A stretch of 10,721 nt of DNA from an uncultured Prevotellaceae bacterium (GCA_937896015.1 CALBLR010000385.1:1-10721), one strand, 5' to 3'; numbered from the stretch's first letter, positions 1 to 7,811 are shown. The notes: a model not told the origin generated them from the sequence alone. Program-made: numbers and translations.

Positions 1-2
1 TA

Positions 3-1034
3 GCCGTCAATCCGCTCGCATCAATGTCGGAGACTGACATCAGCAAATGCTGGGCCTCACTGCAACGCAGCAAAGCGTATGAGGCCGTGGCCCCTTCACT
101 GCAGGCCATCTGCGAGTCGGCCGCCCTATCCGACTGGCTTGCGTTTGTGACCGTGCGCAAATATGCCGACGCCCTGTGCCCCGGTGACATCAACACCTGC
201 ATTGTGCTGTCGCACTATCTGCTGGTGAATATGGGCTACGACATAAGGCTCGGCCGCACCAACAGCCAGATGGCACTGCTCGTAAACTTCAAGCAAATGG
301 TGTATGCTCTCCCCTACATCACCATAGGCGGCAACAAATATTTTGTGTTTCTTGGCGAGACGGGGCGTCTGACTAAAGACTTCTCGGGCATGTCGTCGTG
401 CCGCCTTCCACAAGACGCGGCGCTTGGCGCAGCAGTGAATCTTGTGATGCGCCCGCCAAAGCTGTCGGGCGGCGTCACGCAAGCCTTTCACGCCCAAGCC
501 AGCGGCATAGAGGTGAGCGGAGAGTATGACACAGCCATCAAGCAGATTGCCGGCGAATATCCGCAGACCGACATTCCAGTATATGCCGCCTCGAGCCTTT
601 CGCAGCAATTGCGCTCACGCCTGATTGAGCAAATCAGGCCGCAAGTGGCAGGCAAAACCGAAAAAGAGGCCGTCAACCAGATTCTGCACTTTGTGCAAAA
701 CGCATTCAAGTATGAGACCGACGGCAGCCAGTTTGGCTACGAGCGGCCGTTTTTCGTAGAGGAAAATTTCATTCACCCGGCCAACGACTGCGAAGACCGC
801 GCCATATTGTTTGCGTTCATCATCAAAAACGTGATGCACCTTGATGTGCACCTCATCAACTACCCTAACCACGAGGCAACAGCCGTGGCCTTCACCGACC
901 AGAGCATGGCCGGCGACGGGTATGAATACAGGGGCAAGCGCTACTTGATATGCGACCCCACCTTTATCGGCGCCTCACTGGGACGCTGCATGCCGCAGTA
1001 CCGCTCCGTGAAGCCCACCGTGCAGCTTTGGTAG
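3..1034 (+). CDS. Transglutaminase-like domain protein, 5' end missing
   Basis: The reading frame is open back to the window edge (codons from base 3 give AVNPLAS before the Met at 24), so the Met at 24 is probably internal and the true start lies upstream. Numbered from that Met, the C-terminal third carries the papain-like transglutaminase triad: Cys256 in NDCEDRA, His283 in NHEATAV and Asp311 in ICDPTF, with the Cys at the start of a predicted helix as in the family. Known family: transglutaminase/protease-like enzymes acting on protein side chains or peptides. The substrate here is unknown. Similar large transglutaminase-domain proteins occur in Bacteroidales, often secreted or periplasmic, but no signal peptide can be judged because the N-terminus is outside the window. 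The gene ends with TAG; no terminator hairpin is seen before the next promoter. I am confident of the fold and triad, not of the role. Confidence 0.75.
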   Translation, partial: AVNPLASMSETDISKCWASLQRSKAYEAVAPSLQAICESAALSDWLAFVTVRKYADALCPGDINTCIVLSHYLLVNMGYDIRLGRTNSQMALLVNFKQMVYALPYITIGGNKYFVFLGETGRLTKDFSGMSSCRLPQDAALGAAVNLVMRPPKLSGGVTQAFHAQASGIEVSGEYDTAIKQIAGEYPQTDIPVYAASSLSQQLRSRLIEQIRPQVAGKTEKEAVNQILHFVQNAFKYETDGSQFGYERPFFVEENFIHPANDCEDRAILFAFIIKNVMHLDVHLINYPNHEATAVAFTDQSMAGDGYEYRGKRYLICDPTFIGASLGRCMPQYRSVKPTVQLW

Positions 1035-1075
1035 CCATTCTCCGCCATTGTTGGCTCACTGCCTCTGATGTGGGG

Positions 1076-1107
1076 GTTGCAGGATTGGGGATTTGTGGGT
1101 AACTTTG
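1076..1107 (+). promoter_or_regulatory. Bacteroidota-type promoter for the SUI1 gene
   Basis: GTTG (1076-1079) is followed after 20 bp by TAACTTTG (1100-1107), which matches the Bacteroidota -7 consensus TAnnTTTG with a -33 TTG at normal spacing. Transcription would begin near 1114, giving a leader of only about 18 nt before the ATG at 1132. The match is seen directly; promoter activity is inferred. Confidence 0.55.
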
Positions 1108-1131
1108 GGGGTTGAACAAATTTTTTAGGAT

Positions 1132-1494
1132 ATGATGGATTCTATGGACTGGAAGGACAAGCTGGGCGCGGCGCTGGGCGTTGAGGTGCCCAAGGCTGTG
1201 GAGGCTGATGATGCCGCCGAACAGGCTGCCGACCGCGGCGACGCGGCTGAGCAGCAGGGCAAGGATGTGGTGAATGTGATGCTTGACAAGCGCAACCGCA
1301 AGGGCAAAAAGGTGACGCTGGTCACCGACTTGCACTGCGACGATGAGGCGCTTAAGACGCTGGCGGCCGACTTGAAGCGGCACTGCGGCGTGGGCGGGTC
1401 GGCCCGCGGCGGCGAGATTCTGATTCAGGGCGACTTGCGCGACAAGGTGCTGGCCTACCTCAAGGGGCGCGGCTTCAAGGCCCGCATCATATAG
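1132..1494 (+). CDS. yciH: SUI1/YciH-family translation initiation factor
   Basis: This 120-residue protein is the usual size for bacterial SUI1 (eIF1-like) proteins. Residues 48-120 form the SUI1 domain: LDKRNRKGKKVTLVT (51-65), then CGVGGSARGGEILIQGD (85-101), the family's most conserved stretch, ending in a basic tail (KARII). The first 45 residues are an acidic, Ala-rich lead-in starting with a DWKDKLG segment that I recall from Bacteroidales homologues. Family role: binds the small ribosomal subunit and increases start-codon selection fidelity; it is cytoplasmic. Two ATGs are in tandem (1132 and 1135). AGGA at 1127-1130 lies 1 nt from the first and 4 nt from the second, so neither spacing is a classical Shine-Dalgarno and the choice is uncertain by one residue. 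It has its own promoter and a hairpin plus T-run directly after the stop, so it is likely often transcribed alone. Family assignment is secure; the precise role in Bacteroidota is less so. Confidence 0.92.
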   Translation: MMDSMDWKDKLGAALGVEVPKAVEADDAAEQAADRGDAAEQQGKDVVNVMLDKRNRKGKKVTLVTDLHCDDEALKTLAADLKRHCGVGGSARGGEILIQGDLRDKVLAYLKGRGFKARII

Positions 1495-1498
1495 AGCC

Positions 1499-1532
1499 AA
1501 CGGCGCGTGCCATGACCGCTGCCGTTATTTTT
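1499..1532 (+). terminator. Probable intrinsic terminator or attenuator after yciH
   Basis: AACGGC (1499-1504) pairs with GCCGTT (1521-1526). The stem can extend inward by GCG (1505-1507) with CGC (1517-1519) across a one-base bulge at 1520, leaving a 9-nt loop. It is followed by A and TTTTT (1528-1532). It begins 4 nt after the yciH stop and ends about 31 nt before the helicase start, so it would separate the two genes or attenuate read-through. Confidence 0.55.
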
Positions 1533-1563
1533 CGCAACAAAAAATCTTAATACTTAATCACAT

Positions 1564-4500
1564 ATGCACAACGGGATTCACATAATCAAGGCGTCGGCCG
1601 GGTCGGGCAAGACCTACACGCTGGCCAAGGACTACATAAAGTTGCTGATTGCGCAGGAATCGCCGCAGCTGCTGCGCGGCGGGCGGGAGAGGCTGAAGCT
1701 GCTGCGCGGCGGCGACAACCATGAGCACATTCTGGCCATCACGTTTACCAACGCGGCCACGAGCGAGATGAAGCAGCGCATTGTGGAGCAGCTGTTTCTG
1801 CTGGGCCAGGGCGACGGCAGCCGGTGCAACTACTGCGACGACTTCAAGAGGGAGTTTGAATATGGCAGCTTCGGCGAGGTGCAGAGTGCGGCGCGGCGCG
1901 CGCTGAGCGGCATTCTGTTTAACTACAACTCGTTTAGCGTGAGCACCATCGACTCGTTTTTCCAGACGATATTGCGCACGTTTGCGCGCGAGCTCGACTG
2001 CGACTACAACTATGAGATTCAGCTCGACACCAAATATGCGCTGGCGGTGGCCGTGCACAACATGCTGGCCAAGCTGGGCAGCGGCTCACAACTCGACAGC
2101 TGGGTGGAGGAGTTTATAAAGAGTTCGATTTCGGAGCGCAATGGCAGCGGCAACATATATGGCGCCGGCACGGCTAGCGACCTGATAAAGTTTGCCGAGA
2201 CGCTCAGCAGCGAGCAGTATGCCAGCCAGAGCGCGGGCATACGCCAGTATCTGCAGGGCAAAAGCGGCGGACGGATGATGATTTCGCTGTTCCGCAAAAG
2301 GCTGATTGGGCTGCGCAACAACGCCGCCGGCAGCTGGATGGGCAACGTGAAGAATGCCATCGACGAGCTGCACCGCATTCCCGGCGCCGACGACAAAATG
2401 AGCAAGGGCAAGGCGCTGCGCAAGCTGCTGGATGCCGACAGCAATTCGCTGCCCGCCAGGGTGGAAGACTATGAGGCCAAGCTGTTTGGCAAGGACTTTT
2501 GGGATAAGTTCAGCTGCGACGCTGCCAAGTACTACAACAAGGGCGCCAACCCGATGACCGTCAATGCCGTAAACAGTCGCGTAATGCCTAAGATGCAGGA
2601 GGCCATGGAGGCCAGGCTGAGGCACAAGGCGCTGGCCGAATTGCTGAATGCGCTGTGGAACCTTGGCCTTCTCGGGGCCATCGACGAGGAGCTGGAAACC
2701 TACCGCAAGGACAACAACCTGATATTGATGAGCGACACCAACAGCATGGTGAGCAAGGTGATTGACAGCGGCGTGCCTTTCATGTACGAGCATGTGGGCA
2801 CGTGGATCAGCAACTACATGATCGACGAATTCCAGGACACCAGCCGGCAGCAGTATGAAAACTTCAGGCCGCTGCTTGACGACAGCATTGGAAGCGGGCA
2901 CAACAGCCTTATTATAGGCGACGAGAAGCAGTGCATCTACCGCTTCCGCAACAGCGACCCCGAGCTGCTGCTGCACCAGCTTGAAAGCGACTTCAGCGGC
3001 AGCCACAGCCGCCAAAGCCTTGACACCAACTTCCGCAGCCGCGCCAATGTGGTGAACTTCAACAACCGCTTTTTCAAAAGCTTGATAGCGCGGTATGCCA
3101 CGGGCGTTGCCACCAGGAGTTTTACCACGCTGCAGGACACCTACTCAAGCATAGAGCAGAAAGTGAGCCCGCAAAACGCCAAGAAGCACGCGGGATATGT
3201 GGAGGTGAATGTGATGCACAAGGTGAGGGGATCGTCGGCCACGCCCGAGCAGTATGTGCTGCAGCGCGTGCCCGAGCTGATAGTGGAGCTGCGGCGGCGC
3301 GGCTACCGCATGCACGACATTGGCATACTGGTGAGCCGCCGCAAGGAGGGCAACCAGGTGGTGGAGGCCATACTCGGCTACAACGACCGGCACAAAGGCG
3401 ACGACGGGTTTGAGCCAATACAGATAATGTCGGCCGAGTCGCTGCTTCTGCTCAACTCACCTCAGGTGAGGCTCATAGTGAGCGTGCTGCGCTTTCTCGA
3501 CTCCACCCACCTGAGCGGTGCGGCGGCCACGGGCAATGACGACACCGACGGCATACGCGCCGCCTATGTGCGGCGCATGCTCAGCAACCAGCGCCTCTAC
3601 AGCGTGATTCACGACTTTGAGTGCGGCGTGGCACGGCTGCGCGCCACTGGAGGCAACGTGCAGGAAGTGAACGGCGACACCACACCCGACTACGGCAACC
3701 TGCTGGCCGAGAGCTTTGCAGCCGATGCGCGCCAGACGGGCACGCCCGACGAGATGGCACGCCAATATGCGGCCAAGATGGCACGGCTGCTGCCCGACGG
3801 CAACACCGAGCCAATGAGCATCACCACCATAGTGGAGCGAATAATAAAAGAATATGTGCTGGCCGAGGGAGGCAGCCGGCTCAAGGAGCAGCAAGTGGGC
3901 ACCACATTCCTGCTGGCGTTCCAGAACCTTGTGGCCGACTTTGCCACGCGCAGCACCAGCGGCACAGTGCGCGAGTTTCTGCAGTTCTGGGACGAGAACA
4001 AGGACAAGCTTGCCGTGAACTCGCCAGGCGACGCCGACGCGGTGCAGGTGATGACCATACACAAGTCGAAGGGGCTGCAATTCAGGTGCGTGATTCTGCC
4101 CAAGGCCGAGTGGGACATGGTGGACCAGGACCAGAAGCACAGCAGCGTGATTTGGGTGGACCGCCAGGAGTGGCTTATAGACTACGCCGACATTTTTGAA
4201 AGCAGCGAGCAGACTGTGCCGCCACTGGTGCCCATGACGCGGCGCGCGGTGAGCGCGTCGGGCAGCCTGCGCCACATCACCGACAAGATGGATCAGGAAA
4301 GCCTCATCGACAACATGAACAAGACCTATGTGGCCTTCACACGCGCCGAGCGCGAGTTGTACGTATTCGCCTACTCGCCAACGTCAAGCAAAAAAGACGT
4401 GCCTCCGCTGGGCTGCGAAATCGAGGGCATCATGCCCGACATCGACGATGCCAAAGCCACCCCCGAAGAAGACTGTGATATAAAACTTGGTGAAGACCAG

Positions 4501-5181
4501 CAGCCGCTGGAACTGCTGCAGTGGACCATAGGCGAGCCGGAAGAGAGCATCGAGGCCGCAAAGACAGGCAACAGCGCCACAGCGATGGAGGCTATGCCGC
4601 AATACTACGTGGGCCTAAGCAGCAGCGATGTGGTGAAGGTGAGCCTGCCCGAATTTGAAACCGCCGAGCAGCATTCGGGCAATGCAATGCACCGCCTGCT
4701 GAGCCGCGTGCGCACAGCCGCCGATGTGGAGCGTGCCTTGAAGTTCGGGCTGACGCGCGGCATACTGACCGACGAGCCCGGCCAATACTGGAGCGCAGCG
4801 CGCATAAGCGCCACGCTGCACCGCCTGGTGGAAGACGAGCGCACCAGCAGCTGGTTTGCCGCTGGCAACCGCGTGTACAACGAGCGCAGCATCACCTACC
4901 AAGGCCCCAACCACGACCAGCGCCACGCGCGGCCCGACCGCGTGGTGCGCCGCCCCGACGGCACATGGGTGGTGGTGGACTACAAGACCGGCGACAATGA
5001 GACCAAGGAGACAATCGGCCGCTACCGCAAGCAAGTGGCCGGCTACATGGACAAAATAAGGCAGAACTCGGGCGGCGCCGCGGTGGAGGGCACATTGTGG
5101 AGGTGCATTGAGGCACCGCCCACGCCAGCCCAAAACGAGTGGGGCAGCCTATGTTTTAACACAAATGTAGCACCACATTGA
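1564..5181 (+). CDS. AddA/RecB-like ATP-dependent helicase-nuclease
   Basis: This 1205-residue UvrD/Rep-type (superfamily 1A) helicase has a C-terminal RecB-family nuclease. Visible motifs: Walker A ASAGSGKT (10-17); Ia TFTNAAT followed by EM; Walker B DEFQDTS (421-427); III GDEKQCIY (452-459); IV NFRS; V TIHKSKGLQF (831-840); VI YVAFTRAERE (922-931). The nuclease site is intact: His1043, Asp1125 in RPDRVV, Asp1139 and Lys1141 in VVVDYKTG, then Gln1157 and Tyr1161 in KQVAGY. Family role: processing of double-strand DNA ends for RecA-dependent recombination and degradation of foreign linear DNA, normally in a complex with AddB or RecC. No partner gene is adjacent. The ATG at 1564 is preceded by an A/T-rich leader and puts Walker A at residue 10, typical of Bacteroidota homologues. 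No clear promoter is visible in the 69-bp gap, so it may depend on read-through from yciH. Whether to call it addA or recB cannot be settled here. Confidence 0.93.
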   Translation: MHNGIHIIKASAGSGKTYTLAKDYIKLLIAQESPQLLRGGRERLKLLRGGDNHEHILAITFTNAATSEMKQRIVEQLFLLGQGDGSRCNYCDDFKREFEYGSFGEVQSAARRALSGILFNYNSFSVSTIDSFFQTILRTFARELDCDYNYEIQLDTKYALAVAVHNMLAKLGSGSQLDSWVEEFIKSSISERNGSGNIYGAGTASDLIKFAETLSSEQYASQSAGIRQYLQGKSGGRMMISLFRKRLIGLRNNAAGSWMGNVKNAIDELHRIPGADDKMSKGKALRKLLDADSNSLPARVEDYEAKLFGKDFWDKFSCDAAKYYNKGANPMTVNAVNSRVMPKMQEAMEARLRHKALAELLNALWNLGLLGAIDEELETYRKDNNLILMSDTNSMVSKVIDSGVPFMYEHVGTWISNYMIDEFQDTSRQQYENFRPLLDDSIGSGHNSLIIGDEKQCIYRFRNSDPELLLHQLESDFSGSHSRQSLDTNFRSRANVVNFNNRFFKSLIARYATGVATRSFTTLQDTYSSIEQKVSPQNAKKHAGYVEVNVMHKVRGSSATPEQYVLQRVPELIVELRRRGYRMHDIGILVSRRKEGNQVVEAILGYNDRHKGDDGFEPIQIMSAESLLLLNSPQVRLIVSVLRFLDSTHLSGAAATGNDDTDGIRAAYVRRMLSNQRLYSVIHDFECGVARLRATGGNVQEVNGDTTPDYGNLLAESFAADARQTGTPDEMARQYAAKMARLLPDGNTEPMSITTIVERIIKEYVLAEGGSRLKEQQVGTTFLLAFQNLVADFATRSTSGTVREFLQFWDENKDKLAVNSPGDADAVQVMTIHKSKGLQFRCVILPKAEWDMVDQDQKHSSVIWVDRQEWLIDYADIFESSEQTVPPLVPMTRRAVSASGSLRHITDKMDQESLIDNMNKTYVAFTRAERELYVFAYSPTSSKKDVPPLGCEIEGIMPDIDDAKATPEEDCDIKLGEDQQPLELLQWTIGEPEESIEAAKTGNSATAMEAMPQYYVGLSSSDVVKVSLPEFETAEQHSGNAMHRLLSRVRTAADVERALKFGLTRGILTDEPGQYWSAARISATLHRLVEDERTSSWFAAGNRVYNERSITYQGPNHDQRHARPDRVVRRPDGTWVVVDYKTGDNETKETIGRYRKQVAGYMDKIRQNSGGAAVEGTLWRCIEAPPTPAQNEWGSLCFNTNVAPH
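1667..1712 (+). repeat. 16-bp direct repeat, 30-bp period, inside the helicase gene
   Basis: AGCTGCTGCGCGGCGG occurs at 1667-1682 and again at 1697-1712. The 30-bp period is a multiple of three, so each copy encodes LLRGG in the segment between Walker A and motif Ia. It looks like a short in-frame duplication or a low-complexity stretch. Confidence 0.8.
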
Positions 5182-5196
5182 AAAAAAATGGCTAAT

Positions 5197-5239
5197 TTTG
5201 AAGGCGGTTCAGGGCTGAAAATCCTGGACCGCCTTTAAA
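5197..5239 (+). terminator. 17-bp-stem hairpin after the helicase gene
   Basis: Bases 5197-5213 pair with 5223-5239 (core AAGGCGGTTCAGG against CCTGGACCGCCTT), with only two G-U wobbles and a 9-nt loop. The hairpin starts about 16 nt after the helicase stop. On the plus strand there is no good T-run after the stem, only TTTAAAT. An A8 run at 5181-5188 would give a U8 for minus-strand transcripts, so it may act in both directions or mainly shield the next gene. Confidence 0.5.
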
Positions 5240-5264
5240 TGCGCAATATAAATTACTAACTTTT
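5234..5264 (+). promoter_or_regulatory. Candidate promoter for the phosphodiester glycosidase gene
   Basis: TTTA (5234-5237) and TAACTTTT (5257-5264), separated by 19 bp, each differ by one base from the Bacteroidota -33 TTTG and -7 TAnnTTTG elements. Transcription would start near 5271, giving a very short leader before the ATG at 5280. An alternative perfect -7 box, TAATTTTG, lies at 5193-5200 but has no -33 partner and runs into the hairpin. Confidence 0.3.
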
Positions 5265-5279
5265 AAGCATAAGCCGCAA

Positions 5280-7742
5280 ATGAAAAGAATTATTACTTCA
5301 TTAGCAACCGTCATCGCTGCCACATCGGGCATGATGGCGGCAATCAACATCAACGGCACCGAGTATGCCTGCGACACGCTGCAGCGCCGCCAGATAGGCC
5401 CCGGCATTGTGAACACCATAATGCGCCTGCCCGACTACCCGCTGAACGTGTATATACTCGAAACGGATCTCAACAACCAGTATAACCGCGTTGAGACCAC
5501 CATAAGCAACGGCCACGTGGGCACCACCGAGCTGCTGACCAACGCCTTCAAGCGCAACCGCACAGCCACCAAGCGCCCGCTGGCAGCCTGCAACGCCAAC
5601 TTCTGGTGTGTGACCGGCCACGGCACACCGTTCACCACCTACATGATGGGGTCGCCCTTCGGAGCAGTGGTGCGCAACGACAGCATTTTCCTAAACACCA
5701 ACACCATTAGCGGCACCGACAAGTGGAACGGCGGTCCAAAGCGCACAGGCGCCACCGCCATCACCAAGGACAAGAAGCTGTATTTCGGCCACCTCACATG
5801 GGCCGGCGTGGTGAAGTCGCCCAAGCTGAGCACAAATCTCGACATAGCCACCGTGAACCGCCGCGCCCTCACCAACCAAATGGTGCTGTGGAACGGAGCC
5901 TACACCAAGACCCGCGAGTTTGAAAACGACTGGACCGGCTACAACGAGAAGGGCAACAACGAGTCGGACAACTACTACCTGGCCCTGAAGCCAGGCAACA
6001 CATGGCAGGTGAACCAAGACATGACCTTCATCATCAAAAAGATAGTGAAGGGAGCCGACCGCCAGAAGCTGGGCGACTATGACGCATGCCTCACCCCCAC
6101 CGGCACGTTCAAGACCTATATGTCCCCGCTGGCCGAGGGCGATGAGATAGTGATTTCGCAAGGCTGGACCACAGCCGACGGCAAAGCCGAGAAGCCGCTT
6201 ATTGAGAATATGGTGGAGGGCAACGCCACACTGATGATGAACGGCGAGCTCACCCAGCGCAACTACGACGAAACCTACAACTCGCAGGTGTATTCGCGCA
6301 CAGCCTACGGCGCAAGCGCCGACGGCAAGCACCTGTACATGATAGTGATCGACAACTCGGTGAGCAAGCTCTATGGCCGCTCGGCAGGCTGCCCCACAGC
6401 AGTGATGTGCCAGATTCTGAAGAGCGTGTGCCCCGACGTGAGCACCGTGGTCAACTATGACGCCGGCGGCTCGGCCGAGATGATGGTGGACGGCAAAATA
6501 ATCAACACCACCACCGAGGGCAACCCGCGCGCCGTGGCCTGCGGCTGGATGCTCGAGACCGTGGCTCCCGAAGACAACGAGATTGCCTCGATAGCCTTCG
6601 ATGACTACCGCATAAGCATGCCCGTGTACTCATCGTTCACTCCCAAGGTGCTGGGCTACAACAAATACGGCGACCTCGTCAGCACCGACGTGCAGGGCTT
6701 CAGCCTCAGCACCGACGCCTCAGTGGGCCAGACCGAGGGCCAGACGCTGATTGCCGGCGGCAACATCACCACAGGCACCCTCACCGCCAACTACAATGGC
6801 ATGAAGGCCACAGTGGGCGTCAGCACCATGGCAGCGCAGCCGGCAATAGCAGTGAAGCCCATCTTGGTTGACAACCGCCACATCGACATGCCCGTGAACG
6901 CCACTGTGGGAAACCGCACCTACACCTACGACCCCTCACGCCTGGGCTGGACTGTTGAAAACAAGGAAGTGGCCACCATTGAAAACGGCAAGCTGCACGG
7001 CGTGGCCAACGGCCAGACCCGCATCGAGTGCCAGATTGGCGACATGACCGATGTGGACACAGTGACAGTGGAAATCAGCGACACCCCCTACAAATATGCC
7101 GAATGGACCGGCTGGACCACCAAGGGCTCGGGCGCAAAAAACATCACCCTCGACGAAAACGGCCTGGTGAAATACACCTACGCATCGGCCCGCGCGCCCT
7201 ACCTCACCCTGCAGAAGCCCGTCACATTCTACAGTCTGCCCGACACCGTGGCGCTGCAGTTTGAGAGTTCAATAGCACTCGACTACCTGCAAATTGACGT
7301 GCGCAACAGCCTGTTCACCTCGCAGAACTACATGAAGTATACCAACGACGACAAGGGTTTCGAGGCAGGCAAGACCTACACCGTGAAGGTGGACCTTGAG
7401 AAGATGGGCGGCACCGACAACCTTGCCACCTACCCCCTCACCCTGCGCGAAATCAAGTTCACGCCCAACAAGAGCGCAGCCAAGGGCGAGCAGACCCTTA
7501 ACCTCAAGGCCCTCTACTGCCACTACAATCTGGAGGCGACCGGCGTCGACGCCACAGTGGCCGAGGCCGCACGCCCGTCGGTGGCCGTTACAGGCAGCAT
7601 GATTCACGTGAACGGAGCCTGCAGCGTGGCCATCTACAACGTGGCCGGCGCACTGGTGAGCACCGACAGCAGCGCTTCGGTTGCCCCCGGCATCTATGTG
7701 GTGGTGGCCAACGGCTACGCCATCAAGGTGCTTGTGAAGTAA
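5280..7742 (+). CDS. Secreted NAGPA-type phosphodiester glycosidase with T9SS-like C-terminal domain
   Basis: 820 residues. Residues 1-21 form a signal peptide (KR, then a hydrophobic stretch ending MMAA), so the protein is exported. Residues about 50-426 match the phosphodiester glycosidase (NAGPA, 'uncovering enzyme') fold: NANFW replaces the usual NGGFF-like segment, followed by SAGCPTAVM, the signature NYDAGGSAEMMVDGKIIN (392-409) with Asp394, and a closing RAVACGWML. Family role: cleavage of N-acetylglucosamine or related sugars from a phosphodiester; the bacterial substrate is unknown. Residues about 431-515 and 515-600 look like two Ig-like domains, the second BIG2-like (WTVENKEVATIENGKLHGV). 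Residues 601-750 are beta-rich and unrecognised. The last 68 residues (VAIYNVAGALV, APGIYVV, final KVLVK) resemble a T9SS sorting domain, suggesting surface attachment or release. The gene stands alone between hairpins. Start and domain family are well supported; substrate and T9SS use are inference. Confidence 0.85.
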   Translation: MKRIITSLATVIAATSGMMAAININGTEYACDTLQRRQIGPGIVNTIMRLPDYPLNVYILETDLNNQYNRVETTISNGHVGTTELLTNAFKRNRTATKRPLAACNANFWCVTGHGTPFTTYMMGSPFGAVVRNDSIFLNTNTISGTDKWNGGPKRTGATAITKDKKLYFGHLTWAGVVKSPKLSTNLDIATVNRRALTNQMVLWNGAYTKTREFENDWTGYNEKGNNESDNYYLALKPGNTWQVNQDMTFIIKKIVKGADRQKLGDYDACLTPTGTFKTYMSPLAEGDEIVISQGWTTADGKAEKPLIENMVEGNATLMMNGELTQRNYDETYNSQVYSRTAYGASADGKHLYMIVIDNSVSKLYGRSAGCPTAVMCQILKSVCPDVSTVVNYDAGGSAEMMVDGKIINTTTEGNPRAVACGWMLETVAPEDNEIASIAFDDYRISMPVYSSFTPKVLGYNKYGDLVSTDVQGFSLSTDASVGQTEGQTLIAGGNITTGTLTANYNGMKATVGVSTMAAQPAIAVKPILVDNRHIDMPVNATVGNRTYTYDPSRLGWTVENKEVATIENGKLHGVANGQTRIECQIGDMTDVDTVTVEISDTPYKYAEWTGWTTKGSGAKNITLDENGLVKYTYASARAPYLTLQKPVTFYSLPDTVALQFESSIALDYLQIDVRNSLFTSQNYMKYTNDDKGFEAGKTYTVKVDLEKMGGTDNLATYPLTLREIKFTPNKSAAKGEQTLNLKALYCHYNLEATGVDATVAEAARPSVAVTGSMIHVNGACSVAIYNVAGALVSTDSSASVAPGIYVVVANGYAIKVLVK

Positions 7743-7772
7743 GTCGGCACACATAGCAACGCTACACATAGG

Positions 7773-7811
7773 CAGCGCCCCGCTACTCACCGGTGGAGTA
7801 GCGGGGCGCTG
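7773..7811 (+). terminator. Strong terminator hairpin between convergent genes
   Basis: AGCGCCCCGCTACTC (7774-7788) is perfectly complementary to GAGTAGCGGGGCGCT (7796-7810), with one more C-G pair outside (7773/7811) and a 7-nt loop. A short T-run follows on the plus strand (TTT at 7816-7818). It lies 30 bp after the glycosidase stop and 29 bp before the stop of the opposing gene, so it can serve as a terminator for the plus-strand gene and a barrier to collision. Confidence 0.8.

Noticed and set aside
964..1500. Minus-strand open frame covering yciH
   Set aside because: It overlaps yciH and its promoter completely in antisense; no independent evidence of coding.
2086..3015. Long open frame on the minus strand within the helicase gene
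   Set aside because: It lies antisense to conserved helicase motifs II and III, its translation is low-complexity (Val/Ala/Leu/His rich) and resembles no family; it is a by-product of GC-rich codon use on the plus strand.
3621..4199. Plus-strand open frame in another phase within the helicase gene
   Set aside because: Arg/His/Gln-rich out-of-frame translation of the helicase; no recognisable motif and no start context.
3457..4275. Another long minus-strand open frame inside the helicase gene
   Set aside because: Same reasoning: it is antisense to motif V, with His/Ala/Val-rich composition and no domain or promoter.
5691..6332. Minus-strand open frame inside the glycosidase gene
   Set aside because: Antisense to the catalytic domain of the glycosidase, with biased composition and no family resemblance.
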